Source: CAZXCK01 sp964639225 (lineage in GTDB: Bacteria; Chloroflexota; Anaerolineae; Aggregatilineales; Phototrophicaceae). From it: a stretch of 11,081 nt of DNA. Shown here in pieces: positions 1 to 6,566 of this stretch. Numbering within the stretch: the stretch's first letter is position 1; each line of letters starts with the position of its first letter. The position numbers were made by a program, and so were the translations under genes. The notes under the pieces are model-generated. The model worked only from the letters and a program-made list of their open reading frames with translations, was not told the origin of the DNA and searched no databases. The stretch covers positions 1-11,081 of the forward strand of contig CAZXCK010000135.1 of NCBI GenBank assembly GCA_964639225.1, read 5' to 3'.

Positions 1-17
1 GGCGTCCCCGTTTTGTG

Positions 18-23
18 TACAAT
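18..23 (+). promoter_or_regulatory. Candidate -10 box upstream of the metallopeptidase gene
   Basis: TACAAT lies 38 nt upstream of the proposed GTG start at 62 and matches the TATAAT consensus at five of six positions. The matching -35 would fall at or beyond the left edge of the window, so it cannot be judged. This is a weak single-box call. Confidence 0.3.
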
Positions 24-61
24 GCGCCTCACAGTTCGCCGGTAATGGATGTGCTGGTATT

Positions 62-1450
62 GTGATAAAGCGAGTTTTCCTCTGGCTGCGCGTTGGCCTG
101 CGCTGGACCGTGCGCGCGGTCCGCATGGTGGTGGCGCTGCTGCTGCTGACCTTCATACTGCAACGCTCGACCTACCCGCTGCATATCAACTGGAACGCCG
201 TCTCGGCGATGGTGGGCAGCCAGCAGTTTGATTACGTCGGCTGGACGATCGGCGCGCTGGCGACCAAAGCCGGGCAGTTCCTGTGGGGTGTGCATCCGTT
301 TATGGACGAGGCGGCCCGCAGCGAGTATGTGCGCGCCTACATGGCCGATCTGGCCCAGGCGCAGGCGCTGGAAGCCGAGATCGAAGCGGTGTACTTCGAC
401 CCTGCCGAACCAGACCCGGAAGCCGCCACCAGCGAGCGCCGCGCCCGGCGTGACGACCTGCGCGCTGATTTGCGCGCGCGCCAGCCGCTGATGGAGAGCA
501 TCCTTGAGGGGCAGGTGGCGGCGGTGCTGGTGGATGAGGGCTTCGGCGCGCTCGGCCAGTTATTGCCGCCCATCGCCATGCACTTCACACCCATGCCCAA
601 CCTGCTGATCGCCAGCCCACGCGACCGCATCCGCTTTGACATCTCGCTCAGCCTGGAGCCGATGCCGGTCGATGAGCGCGTCGCCATCGAACAGCGCATC
701 GAGTCCGAGCTGGAATTATCGACGCTCATTGTGCCGCTGGGCGGCATGGCGCTGTTCCCGGCTATGATTAACGAGACGAGCAGCATCCCCTGGGCCGTGG
801 AGACCTTCGCCCACGAGTGGATGCACCATTACCTGTTCTTCTATCCGCTGGGGCTGAACTACGACTTCTCAGGTGAGGCGCGCATCATCAACGAGACAGT
901 GGCCGATCTGTTCGGCAAAGCCATCGCCGGGCGCGTGCTGGCTCGTTATTACCCGGAATACGCGCCCGCCGCCCACGACGGGCCGGCGACACTCATCAAC
1001 TGGCAATCGACCGAGCCGCCGGCGTTCGACTTCGGCGCGGAGATGCACCGCACGCGCACCCAGGTTGACCGCATCATGGACGACATCGCACTGATGCAGG
1101 CCAAAGCCGAACGGGCACAGCAGCAGGGCCGCGAAGCCGCTCACCTGGACGCCAACGCCGACCGCCTGATCGTCAAAGCCGAGACTTACATGGAAGCCCG
1201 CCGCGTGGTCTTCTACGAGAACGGTTGGCGTATCCGGCGGCTGAACCAGGCCTATTTCGCCTTCTACGGCGGCTACCAGGGCGGCATTCCCGGCATCGGC
1301 GGCCAGGACCCCATCGGCCCGGCGGTGCAGGACATCCTGGACACCAGCGACAGCCTGCATACGTTTATCGTCACCATGCGCGGCATCACCACCCGCGAGC
1401 AACTCCTGAGCGTGCTTAACTCAACACTCCAGACTGAAGATTTGCAGTAA
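62..1450 (+). CDS. Membrane-anchored HExxH zinc metallopeptidase-like protein
   Basis: The 462-residue protein begins with a basic segment and one hydrophobic helix (about residues 18-34), which looks like a signal anchor that places the rest outside the membrane. The key motif is HEWMHH at residues 251-256, an HExxH zinc site with H251, H255 and catalytic E252. INETVAD follows at 276-282, where E278 is a likely third ligand, as in gluzincin peptidases. Residues 330-385 are charged and probably helical; the C-terminal part has LNQAYFAFYGGY (394-405). The order HExxH, NExxA, then an LNxA-type segment loosely recalls the putative zinc aminopeptidase family PF10023, but I cannot confirm membership. 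The start is GTG with a weak ribosome site. The frame stays open to the left edge without an ATG, GTG or TTG, so a start outside the window is possible. The substrate is unknown. Confidence 0.72.
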   Translation: MIKRVFLWLRVGLRWTVRAVRMVVALLLLTFILQRSTYPLHINWNAVSAMVGSQQFDYVGWTIGALATKAGQFLWGVHPFMDEAARSEYVRAYMADLAQAQALEAEIEAVYFDPAEPDPEAATSERRARRDDLRADLRARQPLMESILEGQVAAVLVDEGFGALGQLLPPIAMHFTPMPNLLIASPRDRIRFDISLSLEPMPVDERVAIEQRIESELELSTLIVPLGGMALFPAMINETSSIPWAVETFAHEWMHHYLFFYPLGLNYDFSGEARIINETVADLFGKAIAGRVLARYYPEYAPAAHDGPATLINWQSTEPPAFDFGAEMHRTRTQVDRIMDDIALMQAKAERAQQQGREAAHLDANADRLIVKAETYMEARRVVFYENGWRIRRLNQAYFAFYGGYQGGIPGIGGQDPIGPAVQDILDTSDSLHTFIVTMRGITTREQLLSVLNSTLQTEDLQ

Positions 1451-1487
1451 TATATAGTTAGTGAACATATCAGTATGGATTTCAGTC

Positions 1488-1877
1488 ATGCATACAGAAC
1501 CCCATTGCAGACATGAAGTGCTCGAAGGCAACGTCCACGTCTTCATCATCGAGAAGGCCAGCGCCCAGGCCGTCAACGAGTTCCTGAATGGCGTCATCGA
1601 TCTCTATGATGTGCTGCCGCCCGGCGAACCGGCGCGTGTACTGGTGGACCTGCGCCCGGACGGCCTGCCACCGGTCAACGCCGCCATGCGTGCGGGCCGG
1701 CGCTTCGCCCGTGAGCGCGACAACCAGCCAGAGGCGCGCTTCGCTTACCTGCACGATTCCAACCCGCTGATCTCGATGGCGCAGACTTTCCTGGATATTC
1801 TGCGCATCAAGACCGTCAAGCGCCGCTTCTTCGAAAACTACGACGAAGCCATCGGCTGGCTGCGCGCCGACAGCTAG
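1488..1877 (+). CDS. Small STAS/SpoIIAA-like domain protein
   Basis: This encodes a soluble protein of 129 residues with alternating strands and helices: a strand pair near residues 10-22, a strand containing VLVDLRP, an amphipathic helix with NAAMRAGRRFARERD, a strand ARFAYLHD, and a final helix ending in DEAIGWLRADS. This order and the closing 'F.nydeAigWL' pattern resemble the SpoIIAA-like/STAS proteins often annotated as STAS/SEC14 domain proteins. No catalytic motif is seen. I chose ATG 1488 because GGA lies 8 nt upstream. A GTG at 1461 in the same frame would add nine residues but lacks a ribosome site. The gene follows the metallopeptidase by 37 nt and may be co-transcribed with it. 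It ends just before a hairpin terminator. The coding call is firm; the family call is moderate. Confidence 0.68.
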   Translation: MHTEPHCRHEVLEGNVHVFIIEKASAQAVNEFLNGVIDLYDVLPPGEPARVLVDLRPDGLPPVNAAMRAGRRFARERDNQPEARFAYLHDSNPLISMAQTFLDILRIKTVKRRFFENYDEAIGWLRADS

Positions 1878-1918
1878 ACCGCCGCACCACCTATCCGAAT
1901 CAAAAACGCCAGGCCAGC

Positions 1919-1934
1919 AGCGCCCGGCGCTTTT
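1919..1934 (+). terminator. Intrinsic terminator at the convergent gene junction
   Basis: AGCGCC and GGCGCT form a short GC-rich hairpin (1919-1931) running directly into TTTT. A longer alternative pairs CGCC at 1907-1910 with GGCG at 1926-1929, preceded by five A residues at 1902-1906. Read on the minus strand, those give a T-run, so the element may serve both the STAS gene and the convergent M20 peptidase gene. Confidence 0.5.
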
Positions 1935-1950
1935 CTGTTCGCCCTCTGCG

Positions 1951-3096
1951 CTAGAATTTCCAGTCTTTGAGGAGACCAGCCATCAGCGCCGCCCGCTGCG
2001 GCAGGCTGTTGATGACCACATGCTCGTGGACAGCGTGCAGGCCGTCGCCCTGCGGGCCGAGTCCGTCCAGCGTGGTGATACCCATGCTGGCGGTGATGTT
2101 GCCATCGCTGCCGCCGCCGCTGCCATCCTCGCGCACGGTAACTCCGTAACGCTCGCCTATGGCCTTCACCTGAGCGACAGCCGCCTTCATCTGGTCGTTG
2201 TGTTCCATCGGGCCGCGCATGTGCAGCGTCTCCACGCGGACCTGAGCGCCCGGCAGGTTGGGCTGCAAACCGCGAATAGCGTCGCGCACGCGCTCCATCT
2301 CGCGCATGGTCAGGAAGCGCGTATCGACCGTCATCTGCGCCTCGGCGGGGATGACGTTCATCGTCGTGCCGCCGCTGGCCACCGTCACCGAGACGGACGT
2401 GCCGTTGCGCAGGTCGTTGAGGCTGTTGATCTTCAGCGCCTGCTGCGACAGCTCGATGAGCGCGTTGATGCCCTGTTCTGGCGCGTTGCCAGCGTGGGCC
2501 GCCTTGCCGCTGATGTGAATCTGGTAGGCGGCCATGCCCTTACGCCACGTCTTGATGGCGCCATCGCGCGTGCCGGGTTCCATCACCAGCACCAGACCGC
2601 ACTGCTTGGCCACTTCCTCGATGACCGGGATCGAGTGAATGCTGCCCACTTCCTCGTCGGTCGTCATCAGAATCCAGATGGGACGCTCCGGCAGTTCGCC
2701 GCGCTCGACCAGCCCCATCAGCGCCGTCAGCACGATGGCGATGCCACCCTTCATATCGACCGCGCCGGGACCAAACAGCCGCCCGTCGGCGTCGATGGTC
2801 ACCGGGCGCTCGGCCAGCGTGCCCAGCGGCCACACCGTGTCGATGTGAATCAGGAACATAATCGGCTGGCCGGGGGCGTCCTCGTTCCACTTAGCCAGCA
2901 GAAAGTCGCCCACCTTCTCCTGTGGCATGCGCGTCACCGACGACGCGCCCATGCCCCGGAATTTGCCTTCCAGCAGCGTGCCCAGCAGATCGACGTGCGA
3001 TTTTTCCAGTGTGGGCGTCTCGTAATTAACCAGGTCGGTGAGCAGGTTAACCATGCTCTCCTTCTGGCTTGCGAAGTAAGCGAGTAGGTCTGACAT
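1951..3096 (-). CDS. M20 family zinc metallopeptidase, carboxypeptidase G2-like
   Basis: This is a 381-residue cytoplasmic enzyme with no signal peptide. The M20 di-zinc site can be read in order: H84 and D86 in IHIDTVW, bridging D114 in GPGAVDMKGG, catalytic E148 and ligand E149 in TTDEEVGS, E173 in VMEPGT, and H354 in GLHAVHEHV. The lid/dimerisation domain spans about 185-295 and contains KAAHAGNAPEQGINAL, close to the corresponding stretch of carboxypeptidase G2. GGGSDGN at 327-333 precedes the last zinc ligand, as in that enzyme. By family it should hydrolyse a C-terminal or acyl-linked amino acid (glutamate is the CPG2 substrate), but specificity is not readable from sequence. The ATG start is supported by GAGG 5 nt upstream. 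A separate promoter lies between it and the lipoprotein gene upstream. Confidence 0.93.
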   Translation of the reverse strand: MSDLLAYFASQKESMVNLLTDLVNYETPTLEKSHVDLLGTLLEGKFRGMGASSVTRMPQEKVGDFLLAKWNEDAPGQPIMFLIHIDTVWPLGTLAERPVTIDADGRLFGPGAVDMKGGIAIVLTALMGLVERGELPERPIWILMTTDEEVGSIHSIPVIEEVAKQCGLVLVMEPGTRDGAIKTWRKGMAAYQIHISGKAAHAGNAPEQGINALIELSQQALKINSLNDLRNGTSVSVTVASGGTTMNVIPAEAQMTVDTRFLTMREMERVRDAIRGLQPNLPGAQVRVETLHMRGPMEHNDQMKAAVAQVKAIGERYGVTVREDGSGGGSDGNITASMGITTLDGLGPQGDGLHAVHEHVVINSLPQRAALMAGLLKDWKF

Positions 3097-3150
3097 GATG
3101 TCCTCAAACAGCGTGGATGGTCAGGATAACACGATCTTAAAGTTCAGCGG

Positions 3151-3179
3151 AGTTTAATCGTTTGCCGGTTTGGCGTCAA
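3151..3179 (-). promoter_or_regulatory. Sigma70-type promoter for the M20 peptidase gene
   Basis: On the minus strand, TTGACG (3179-3174) and TAAACT (3156-3151) are separated by exactly 17 nt and lie 55 nt upstream of the ATG at 3096. The -35 box matches consensus at five of six positions. It begins 5 bp past the stop codon of the lipoprotein gene, so the peptidase gene is probably transcribed on its own. Confidence 0.52.
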
Positions 3180-3184
3180 GCGAT

Positions 3185-4507
3185 TCAGAACGGGCACAGA
3201 TCGCGCGGGGTATAGCTGGGACTGCGCGTGCCATAGCGGTTGATAAGTTCCAGCGCGTCCTCACGGGCGGCGATGGTCTGCTCGACGGCCACGCAGGCGG
3301 CGCTCATGTCGCTGGTCTGCTGGAACGTCTCCCAGAATATTCGCGCCAGCAGCGCATAAACCGGAATCTCCTCATTCGATTCGGGATAGGCGGCCATGAC
3401 TTCCTCAAACGCGCTGAACGCTCCCAGCCCCTGAAGTTCGGTCTGGGCCAGCAGCTTACGATACAGCGCGAAGGCGCGCAGAATGGGCGTCTCGGCGTTG
3501 TGCCAGGTGCGCAGTTCCTCGCCGTCGATGGCGATGCGATAGAGGCTGGCCGCCTGCTCCATCTCGCGGCGGACGAAGTGACGCTCGGCCTCGTGGATGA
3601 CCTGAATACGGAAGCGCGGCGGGTCTGGCTGGACGATGGACAGCACGTACAGGCTGCCGTCCCAGTCGTAGATATCGACGCCGGTGCGCAGCGGCCCGGT
3701 GACGAACGTGCCGGTGCTGGCCATCCGGGTGACGATCTCCAGCACGCGGTCGCCGTCGATGTCCTGGAACTGCGGCAGCGCGTCGCTGGTGACCGCCGTC
3801 CCCAGCAGGCTGGCGAAGCGGCCCAGTTCCGGCTGCCAGCCGATGACATGCAGCCGGTAGCCGCATAAAGACGGGTCATCGTCGTCGCAGGTAGGGACGG
3901 CGAAACCCAGCTCCGGGCGCTGGTTGACGTTGGCATCTTCCAGCAGAATCACCTGCGGCGGTTCCGGCTGGCTGGTGCTGAAGGTGTAGCGGGTGATGAA
4001 ACGTCCGTCCTCGCAGCCGAGGACGACCAGCAGGCCGCCCAGGTCGGGCACGGCCAGACTCAGCACGATCTCCGGCGCGCCCTCGCCGGTCAGGTCGATA
4101 TCGGTGCGCTCGTAGCCGTCCTCGACGAGAACGGCCCAGTCCTCACGCAGGGCGACGCCCAGTTCTACCGGGTCGCCGCCAGCGTTGAGATAGGCCAGCA
4201 GCGCGTCCAGCAGCGGAATCTCGGCGCTGGGGCGCGCCGCGAGCGTGACGCCGGTCTGGCGCGGCGGGCAGGCGACGCGGTTGGGTGTGGCTGTCGGCTG
4301 ACCAGCCAGCGCGACGACCGTCGCCGGGTTGGCGAAATCCGAGTCGACCGGTGGCAGCGTAGGCAGCAGCCCCAGGATGGTCTGGCCGGGTGTGGTTGTG
4401 GGGAAGGGAATCGCCGTCGATGCGGCGGGCGCGTCCGCCGCTGGCTGGCAGGCGGCCACCAGCACAGCGATCAGCCCCAACAGCAGCAGACGCGCGGATC
4501 GGGCCAT
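3185..4507 (-). CDS. Lipoprotein with FG-GAP/VCBS-like repeats
   Basis: This encodes 440 residues. The N-terminus MARSARLLLLGLIAVLVAAC is a lipoprotein signal, with LVAAC as lipobox and C20 as the lipidated cysteine. A Pro/Thr/Ala-rich tether follows to about residue 75. The middle part has three Asp-rich loops: DIDLTGEG (136-143), EDANVNQRPE (190-199) and DIDGDRVLE (249-257). They are spaced like the calcium-binding loops of FG-GAP/VCBS beta-propeller blades. Cysteines at 80, 165, 207 and 215 could form disulphides. The C-terminal third (about 285-440) is helical and may be TPR-like. ATG 4507 sits only 6 nt after the ccmD stop with no clear ribosome site, suggesting translational coupling. 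It is therefore placed with a cytochrome c maturation unit, but the link may be only positional. The function is unknown. Confidence 0.82.
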   Translation of the reverse strand: MARSARLLLLGLIAVLVAACQPAADAPAASTAIPFPTTTPGQTILGLLPTLPPVDSDFANPATVVALAGQPTATPNRVACPPRQTGVTLAARPSAEIPLLDALLAYLNAGGDPVELGVALREDWAVLVEDGYERTDIDLTGEGAPEIVLSLAVPDLGGLLVVLGCEDGRFITRYTFSTSQPEPPQVILLEDANVNQRPELGFAVPTCDDDDPSLCGYRLHVIGWQPELGRFASLLGTAVTSDALPQFQDIDGDRVLEIVTRMASTGTFVTGPLRTGVDIYDWDGSLYVLSIVQPDPPRFRIQVIHEAERHFVRREMEQAASLYRIAIDGEELRTWHNAETPILRAFALYRKLLAQTELQGLGAFSAFEEVMAAYPESNEEIPVYALLARIFWETFQQTSDMSAACVAVEQTIAAREDALELINRYGTRSPSYTPRDLCPF

Positions 4508-4513
4508 GTGATG

Positions 4514-4669
4514 TCAGTCGTCGGCCTGCAGACGCTCGATCAGTTCGGCGTCGCGGCTGAGGTTGCGATGGCGGATCACCATGCTGCCCATCAGCAGCGT
4601 CAGCACGATGAACGTCACCGCCAGTCCCATAATCAGATAGTCGAGTGTGTCGGGCGTTGCCGATGGCAT
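4514..4669 (-). CDS. ccmD: CcmD-like small haem exporter subunit
   Basis: This 51-residue protein begins MPSATPDTLDYLIMGLAVTF. It has a single membrane helix (about residues 11-32) followed by a basic, charged tail with RHRNLSRD (33-40) and an acidic C-terminus. That is the CcmD layout: one short helix, then a cytoplasmic Arg-rich tail. In known systems CcmD helps release CcmE charged with haem from the CcmABC complex. AAGGAG at 4684-4679 lies 8 nt before the ATG and overlaps the TAA stop of ccmC, giving a 13-nt gap between the genes. The small size makes it easy to miss. Strong ribosome site, position directly after ccmC and topology all agree. The sequence itself is too short for a homology call by eye alone. 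Confidence 0.8.
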   Translation of the reverse strand: MPSATPDTLDYLIMGLAVTFIVLTLLMGSMVIRHRNLSRDAELIERLQADD

Positions 4670-4682
4670 GGGCCGGTTCTCC

Positions 4683-5450
4683 TTATCTTTCCAGCAGCTT
4701 CTGCTTCAGCGCCAGCACGCGCTGCGCCCGGTTCTCCAGGCGAATACGATACCACATCAGCGTGACCGGAACCAGCGCGCCCCAGATCACCATGTTGGCC
4801 AGCAGCGCTACGGTCATACTCGGTGAGGCGTCGAAGCTGCCCTCGGCAGTCTGTGGGCTGGGACCGACCACCGTCGGGTGGATCGTCTCCGGCACGATGC
4901 GGATGATAACCAGCGTCAGAATGACGGTGACAATCGCCAGAATGCCGTACACCGAAGCAAAGCGGCGGCGCGTATCCGGGTTTTCGATGCCGTTGCGCAG
5001 CATCAGATAAGCGGCGTAGGTCAGCACCATGATGGCGGCGCTGGTCAGGCGCGGGTCCCACGTCCACCACGTATTCCAGATGGGCCGCGCCCAGACGGAA
5101 CCAGTCGCCAGATTGATGATCGACAGCGCCAGGCCAACCTCGACACCGGCCAGGGCCAGCGTATCCCATTTGATGTCACGGGTGCGCAGGTACATCACAC
5201 CGCCCAGCACCGTCCCGCCGAACGCCAGAAACGCGCCGAAGAACGACGGCATGTGAATGTAGAAAATGCGCTGCACCTCGCCCTGAATGACATCCGTACC
5301 GGCGTAGCTCAACGCCAGGAACAGACCGGCCAGCACGGCGATGACCGTGACGCCGGTCAGCACGGTGAGGGCGCGCGGGCGCGCGCTGGGGGCGGCTTCC
5401 ACGCCGGACGACGCGCCAGATGCCCCCGGAAAATCCTGAACTGCACTCAT
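4683..5450 (-). CDS. ccmC: Cytochrome c maturation haem protein CcmC
   Basis: This encodes a 255-residue polytopic membrane protein of the CcmC/CcsA haem-handling superfamily. The tryptophan-rich haem signature is intact: WARPIWNTWWTWDPRLTS (120-137). The two outer histidines expected as haem ligands are H66 in YIHMPS and H191 in ETIHPT. Six membrane helices can be placed at about 28-50, 67-88, 98-117, 135-152, 166-187 and 214-233. The 25-residue Ala/Ser/Pro-rich N-terminal extension before the first helix is not part of the core. CcmC delivers haem to CcmE on the outer side of the membrane. The start is ATG with AGGA 8 nt upstream. It heads a ccmC-ccmD-lipoprotein unit with its own promoter region. 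The usual ccmA and ccmB are not upstream, where a methyltransferase gene lies instead. Confidence 0.93.
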   Translation of the reverse strand: MSAVQDFPGASGASSGVEAAPSARPRALTVLTGVTVIAVLAGLFLALSYAGTDVIQGEVQRIFYIHMPSFFGAFLAFGGTVLGGVMYLRTRDIKWDTLALAGVEVGLALSIINLATGSVWARPIWNTWWTWDPRLTSAAIMVLTYAAYLMLRNGIENPDTRRRFASVYGILAIVTVILTLVIIRIVPETIHPTVVGPSPQTAEGSFDASPSMTVALLANMVIWGALVPVTLMWYRIRLENRAQRVLALKQKLLER

Positions 5451-5487
5451 CTCGCTTATCCTGTCAACTCGTGTTCGCTGTAGCGAT

Positions 5488-5515
5488 AAACCTGCAAAAA
5501 TCTACAAAAACCTGC
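5488..5515. repeat. Two direct 8-bp repeats, 20 bp apart, in the ccmC leader
   Basis: AAACCTGC occurs at 5488-5495 and again, identically, at 5508-5515. The 20-bp start-to-start spacing is close to two turns of the helix, so both copies face the same side of the DNA. The A-rich tract between them could bend it. The pair lies between the ccmC -10 box and the ccmC start, near the expected transcription start. It is a candidate regulator-binding site; no known operator was recognised. Confidence 0.4.
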
Positions 5516-5528
5516 CGGTATTATACCG
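5516..5528 (-). promoter_or_regulatory. ccmC: ccmC promoter -10 box inside a palindrome
   Basis: The minus strand carries a perfect TATAAT (5525-5520), 69 nt upstream of the ccmC ATG. It is centred in CGGTAT-A-ATACCG, a perfect inverted repeat with 6-bp arms around one base. No good -35 box is seen 16-18 nt upstream, so the promoter may depend on an activator. Alternatively, the palindrome may be a repressor site that blocks polymerase. Confidence 0.5.
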
Positions 5529-5555
5529 TTTCCGCCGCGAGATGCGAGGCTTTCA

Positions 5556-6323
5556 TCAGACAGGGCTGGCAAAGATCACCATACGCTCGCAGCCGTCCTC
5601 GAACGGGCCGTATTCGGTGTCGCCATAGACCGCCTCGACCATGAAGCCGGCCCGTTCCAGCAGCAGGCGCAGCTCTGAATAGAAGTAGTAGTACAGCACC
5701 AGCGGCGCGACGGTCCGTTTGACCGTGCCATCGCCGGTGATCTCGTCGTAAATCCAGGTGACGCGCAGAAGCTGCTGGGTGCGGTCCAGGTAGCTGTGCG
5801 ACTGCTGCATGACCATATGGCCGGATTCGGGTTCCAGGAAGGTGCGTTCCATCATGACGGCGTCCGTCTCCTGCGTGCCGAAGATGTCGCCCGCGTTGGG
5901 CAGGTCCAGCACCAGCAGGCCGTCGGGCGCGGTCCAGGCGCGCAGCTTCTGCAGCACGGCAATCTGCGCTTCCTGGTCGTGAAAGTGCATCAGGCCGTTG
6001 TACGGAACCAGCACCAGCTTAAACAGTTTGTCGAGTTCGTAGGTCAGCACATCGCCATGATGCAGATGCAGGTTCTGCTTCAGCTCCGGCGACGTTTTGC
6101 GCAGACGCTCGGCGCGGTCGAGCATGGCGCGCTCGTTGTCGATGCCGTGTACCTCGTAACCCTGCTGGGCCAGCGGGGCCATAACGCGCCCGGTCCCGCA
6201 GCCGATGTCGATCATCGGCCCGCCGTACTCCTCGGCCAGTTCCAGGTAAAGCTGGATGTCGTCGGTCTTGTCGCTGTTCTCCGCGTCGTAATAGCGGACG
6301 ATGGTGCCATAGAAACCGGGCAT
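5556..6323 (-). CDS. Class I SAM-dependent methyltransferase
   Basis: This encodes a soluble 255-residue protein with a Rossmann methyltransferase fold. Motif I is MIDIGCGTGR (37-46), which binds the SAM methionine part. Motif II ends in acidic D62 within HGIDNERAML and would hold the ribose hydroxyls. HGDVLTY (89-95) is the adenine-side motif. The strand LVLVPYNGLMHF (103-114) and the later LLVLDLPN (136-143) complete the core. The C-terminal half has extra beta strands ending in MVIFASPV, as in small-molecule methyltransferases of the Methyltransf_25 type. The acceptor cannot be inferred. ATG 6323 has GGGAG upstream at a rather long 12-nt spacing. The gene appears to be transcribed alone, with 105 nt before the next gene on the same strand (ccmC) and that gene's own promoter region in between. 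Confidence 0.9.
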   Translation of the reverse strand: MPGFYGTIVRYYDAENSDKTDDIQLYLELAEEYGGPMIDIGCGTGRVMAPLAQQGYEVHGIDNERAMLDRAERLRKTSPELKQNLHLHHGDVLTYELDKLFKLVLVPYNGLMHFHDQEAQIAVLQKLRAWTAPDGLLVLDLPNAGDIFGTQETDAVMMERTFLEPESGHMVMQQSHSYLDRTQQLLRVTWIYDEITGDGTVKRTVAPLVLYYYFYSELRLLLERAGFMVEAVYGDTEYGPFEDGCERMVIFASPV

Positions 6324-6377
6324 GGTGGTCTGATTCTCCCTGTATGTCGTTGGTTGACTACCTGTAACATGGCGGCG

Positions 6378-6405
6378 AGTTTACCCTCTCCCCGCCCGAT
6401 TCCAA
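6378..6405 (-). promoter_or_regulatory. Candidate promoter for the methyltransferase gene
   Basis: On the minus strand TTGGAA (6405-6400) and TAAACT (6383-6378) are spaced 16 nt apart, with the -10 box 54 nt upstream of the ATG at 6323. The -10 hexamer and its distance to the start resemble the promoter proposed for the M20 peptidase gene. The -35 is only partly conserved. Confidence 0.38.
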
Positions 6406-6453
6406 AAGGCCCAACCCGCGCTTCAGCGTAGGGCTATCGTAGACCGTGTGTTA

Positions 6454-6482
6454 TTGTTCGCCGATAATGCCTCTGCTAGAAT
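6454..6482 (+). promoter_or_regulatory. Candidate promoter for the SH3b-glycosidase gene
   Basis: TTGTTC (6454-6459) and TAGAAT (6477-6482) are 17 nt apart and lie 84 nt upstream of the proposed TTG start. The -10 matches consensus at five of six positions; the -35 is poor. With the methyltransferase promoter on the other strand it makes the 6324-6566 gap a divergent promoter region; that gap holds no other gene that I can see. Confidence 0.42.
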
Positions 6483-6512
6483 ACCCGTCAACATTTCGTT
6501 TTCGTCAATAGA

Positions 6513-6535
6513 GTCCGGGTTTGCGATAACCGGAC
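6513..6535 (+). promoter_or_regulatory. Leader hairpin upstream of the SH3b-glycosidase gene
   Basis: GTCCGG at 6513-6518 pairs with CCGGAC at 6530-6535. Two further T-A pairs follow after one bulged G, leaving a six-base loop. The stem ends 31 nt before the start codon and lies downstream of the proposed promoter, so it would form in the mRNA leader. There is no T-run, so it is not a typical terminator. Its role is unknown. Confidence 0.45.
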
Positions 6536-6566
6536 AGAGAACAGAGTTTTGCAGGGGGAACCAGAC

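Noticed and set aside
1448..1475. AT-rich TAATATATAG stretch as a promoter for the STAS-like gene
   Set aside because: It resembles a -10 region, but no -35 is visible and the stretch lies only 37 nt from the upstream stop, so co-transcription explains it equally well.
2020..3087. A 355-codon plus-strand frame
   Set aside because: It is antisense to the M20 peptidase, whose zinc ligands are all present. The antisense product has no recognisable domain and has the His/Arg/Ala-rich composition typical of shadow frames.
3170..3868. A 232-codon plus-strand frame opposite the lipoprotein gene
   Set aside because: The lipoprotein has a signal peptide, lipobox and three Asp-rich repeats. The opposite frame shows none of these and no ribosome site.
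5456..5475. TTGACA on the minus strand close to the ccmC start
   Set aside because: It is only about 11-17 nt upstream of the ATG, so no -10 box or leader could fit before the start codon.
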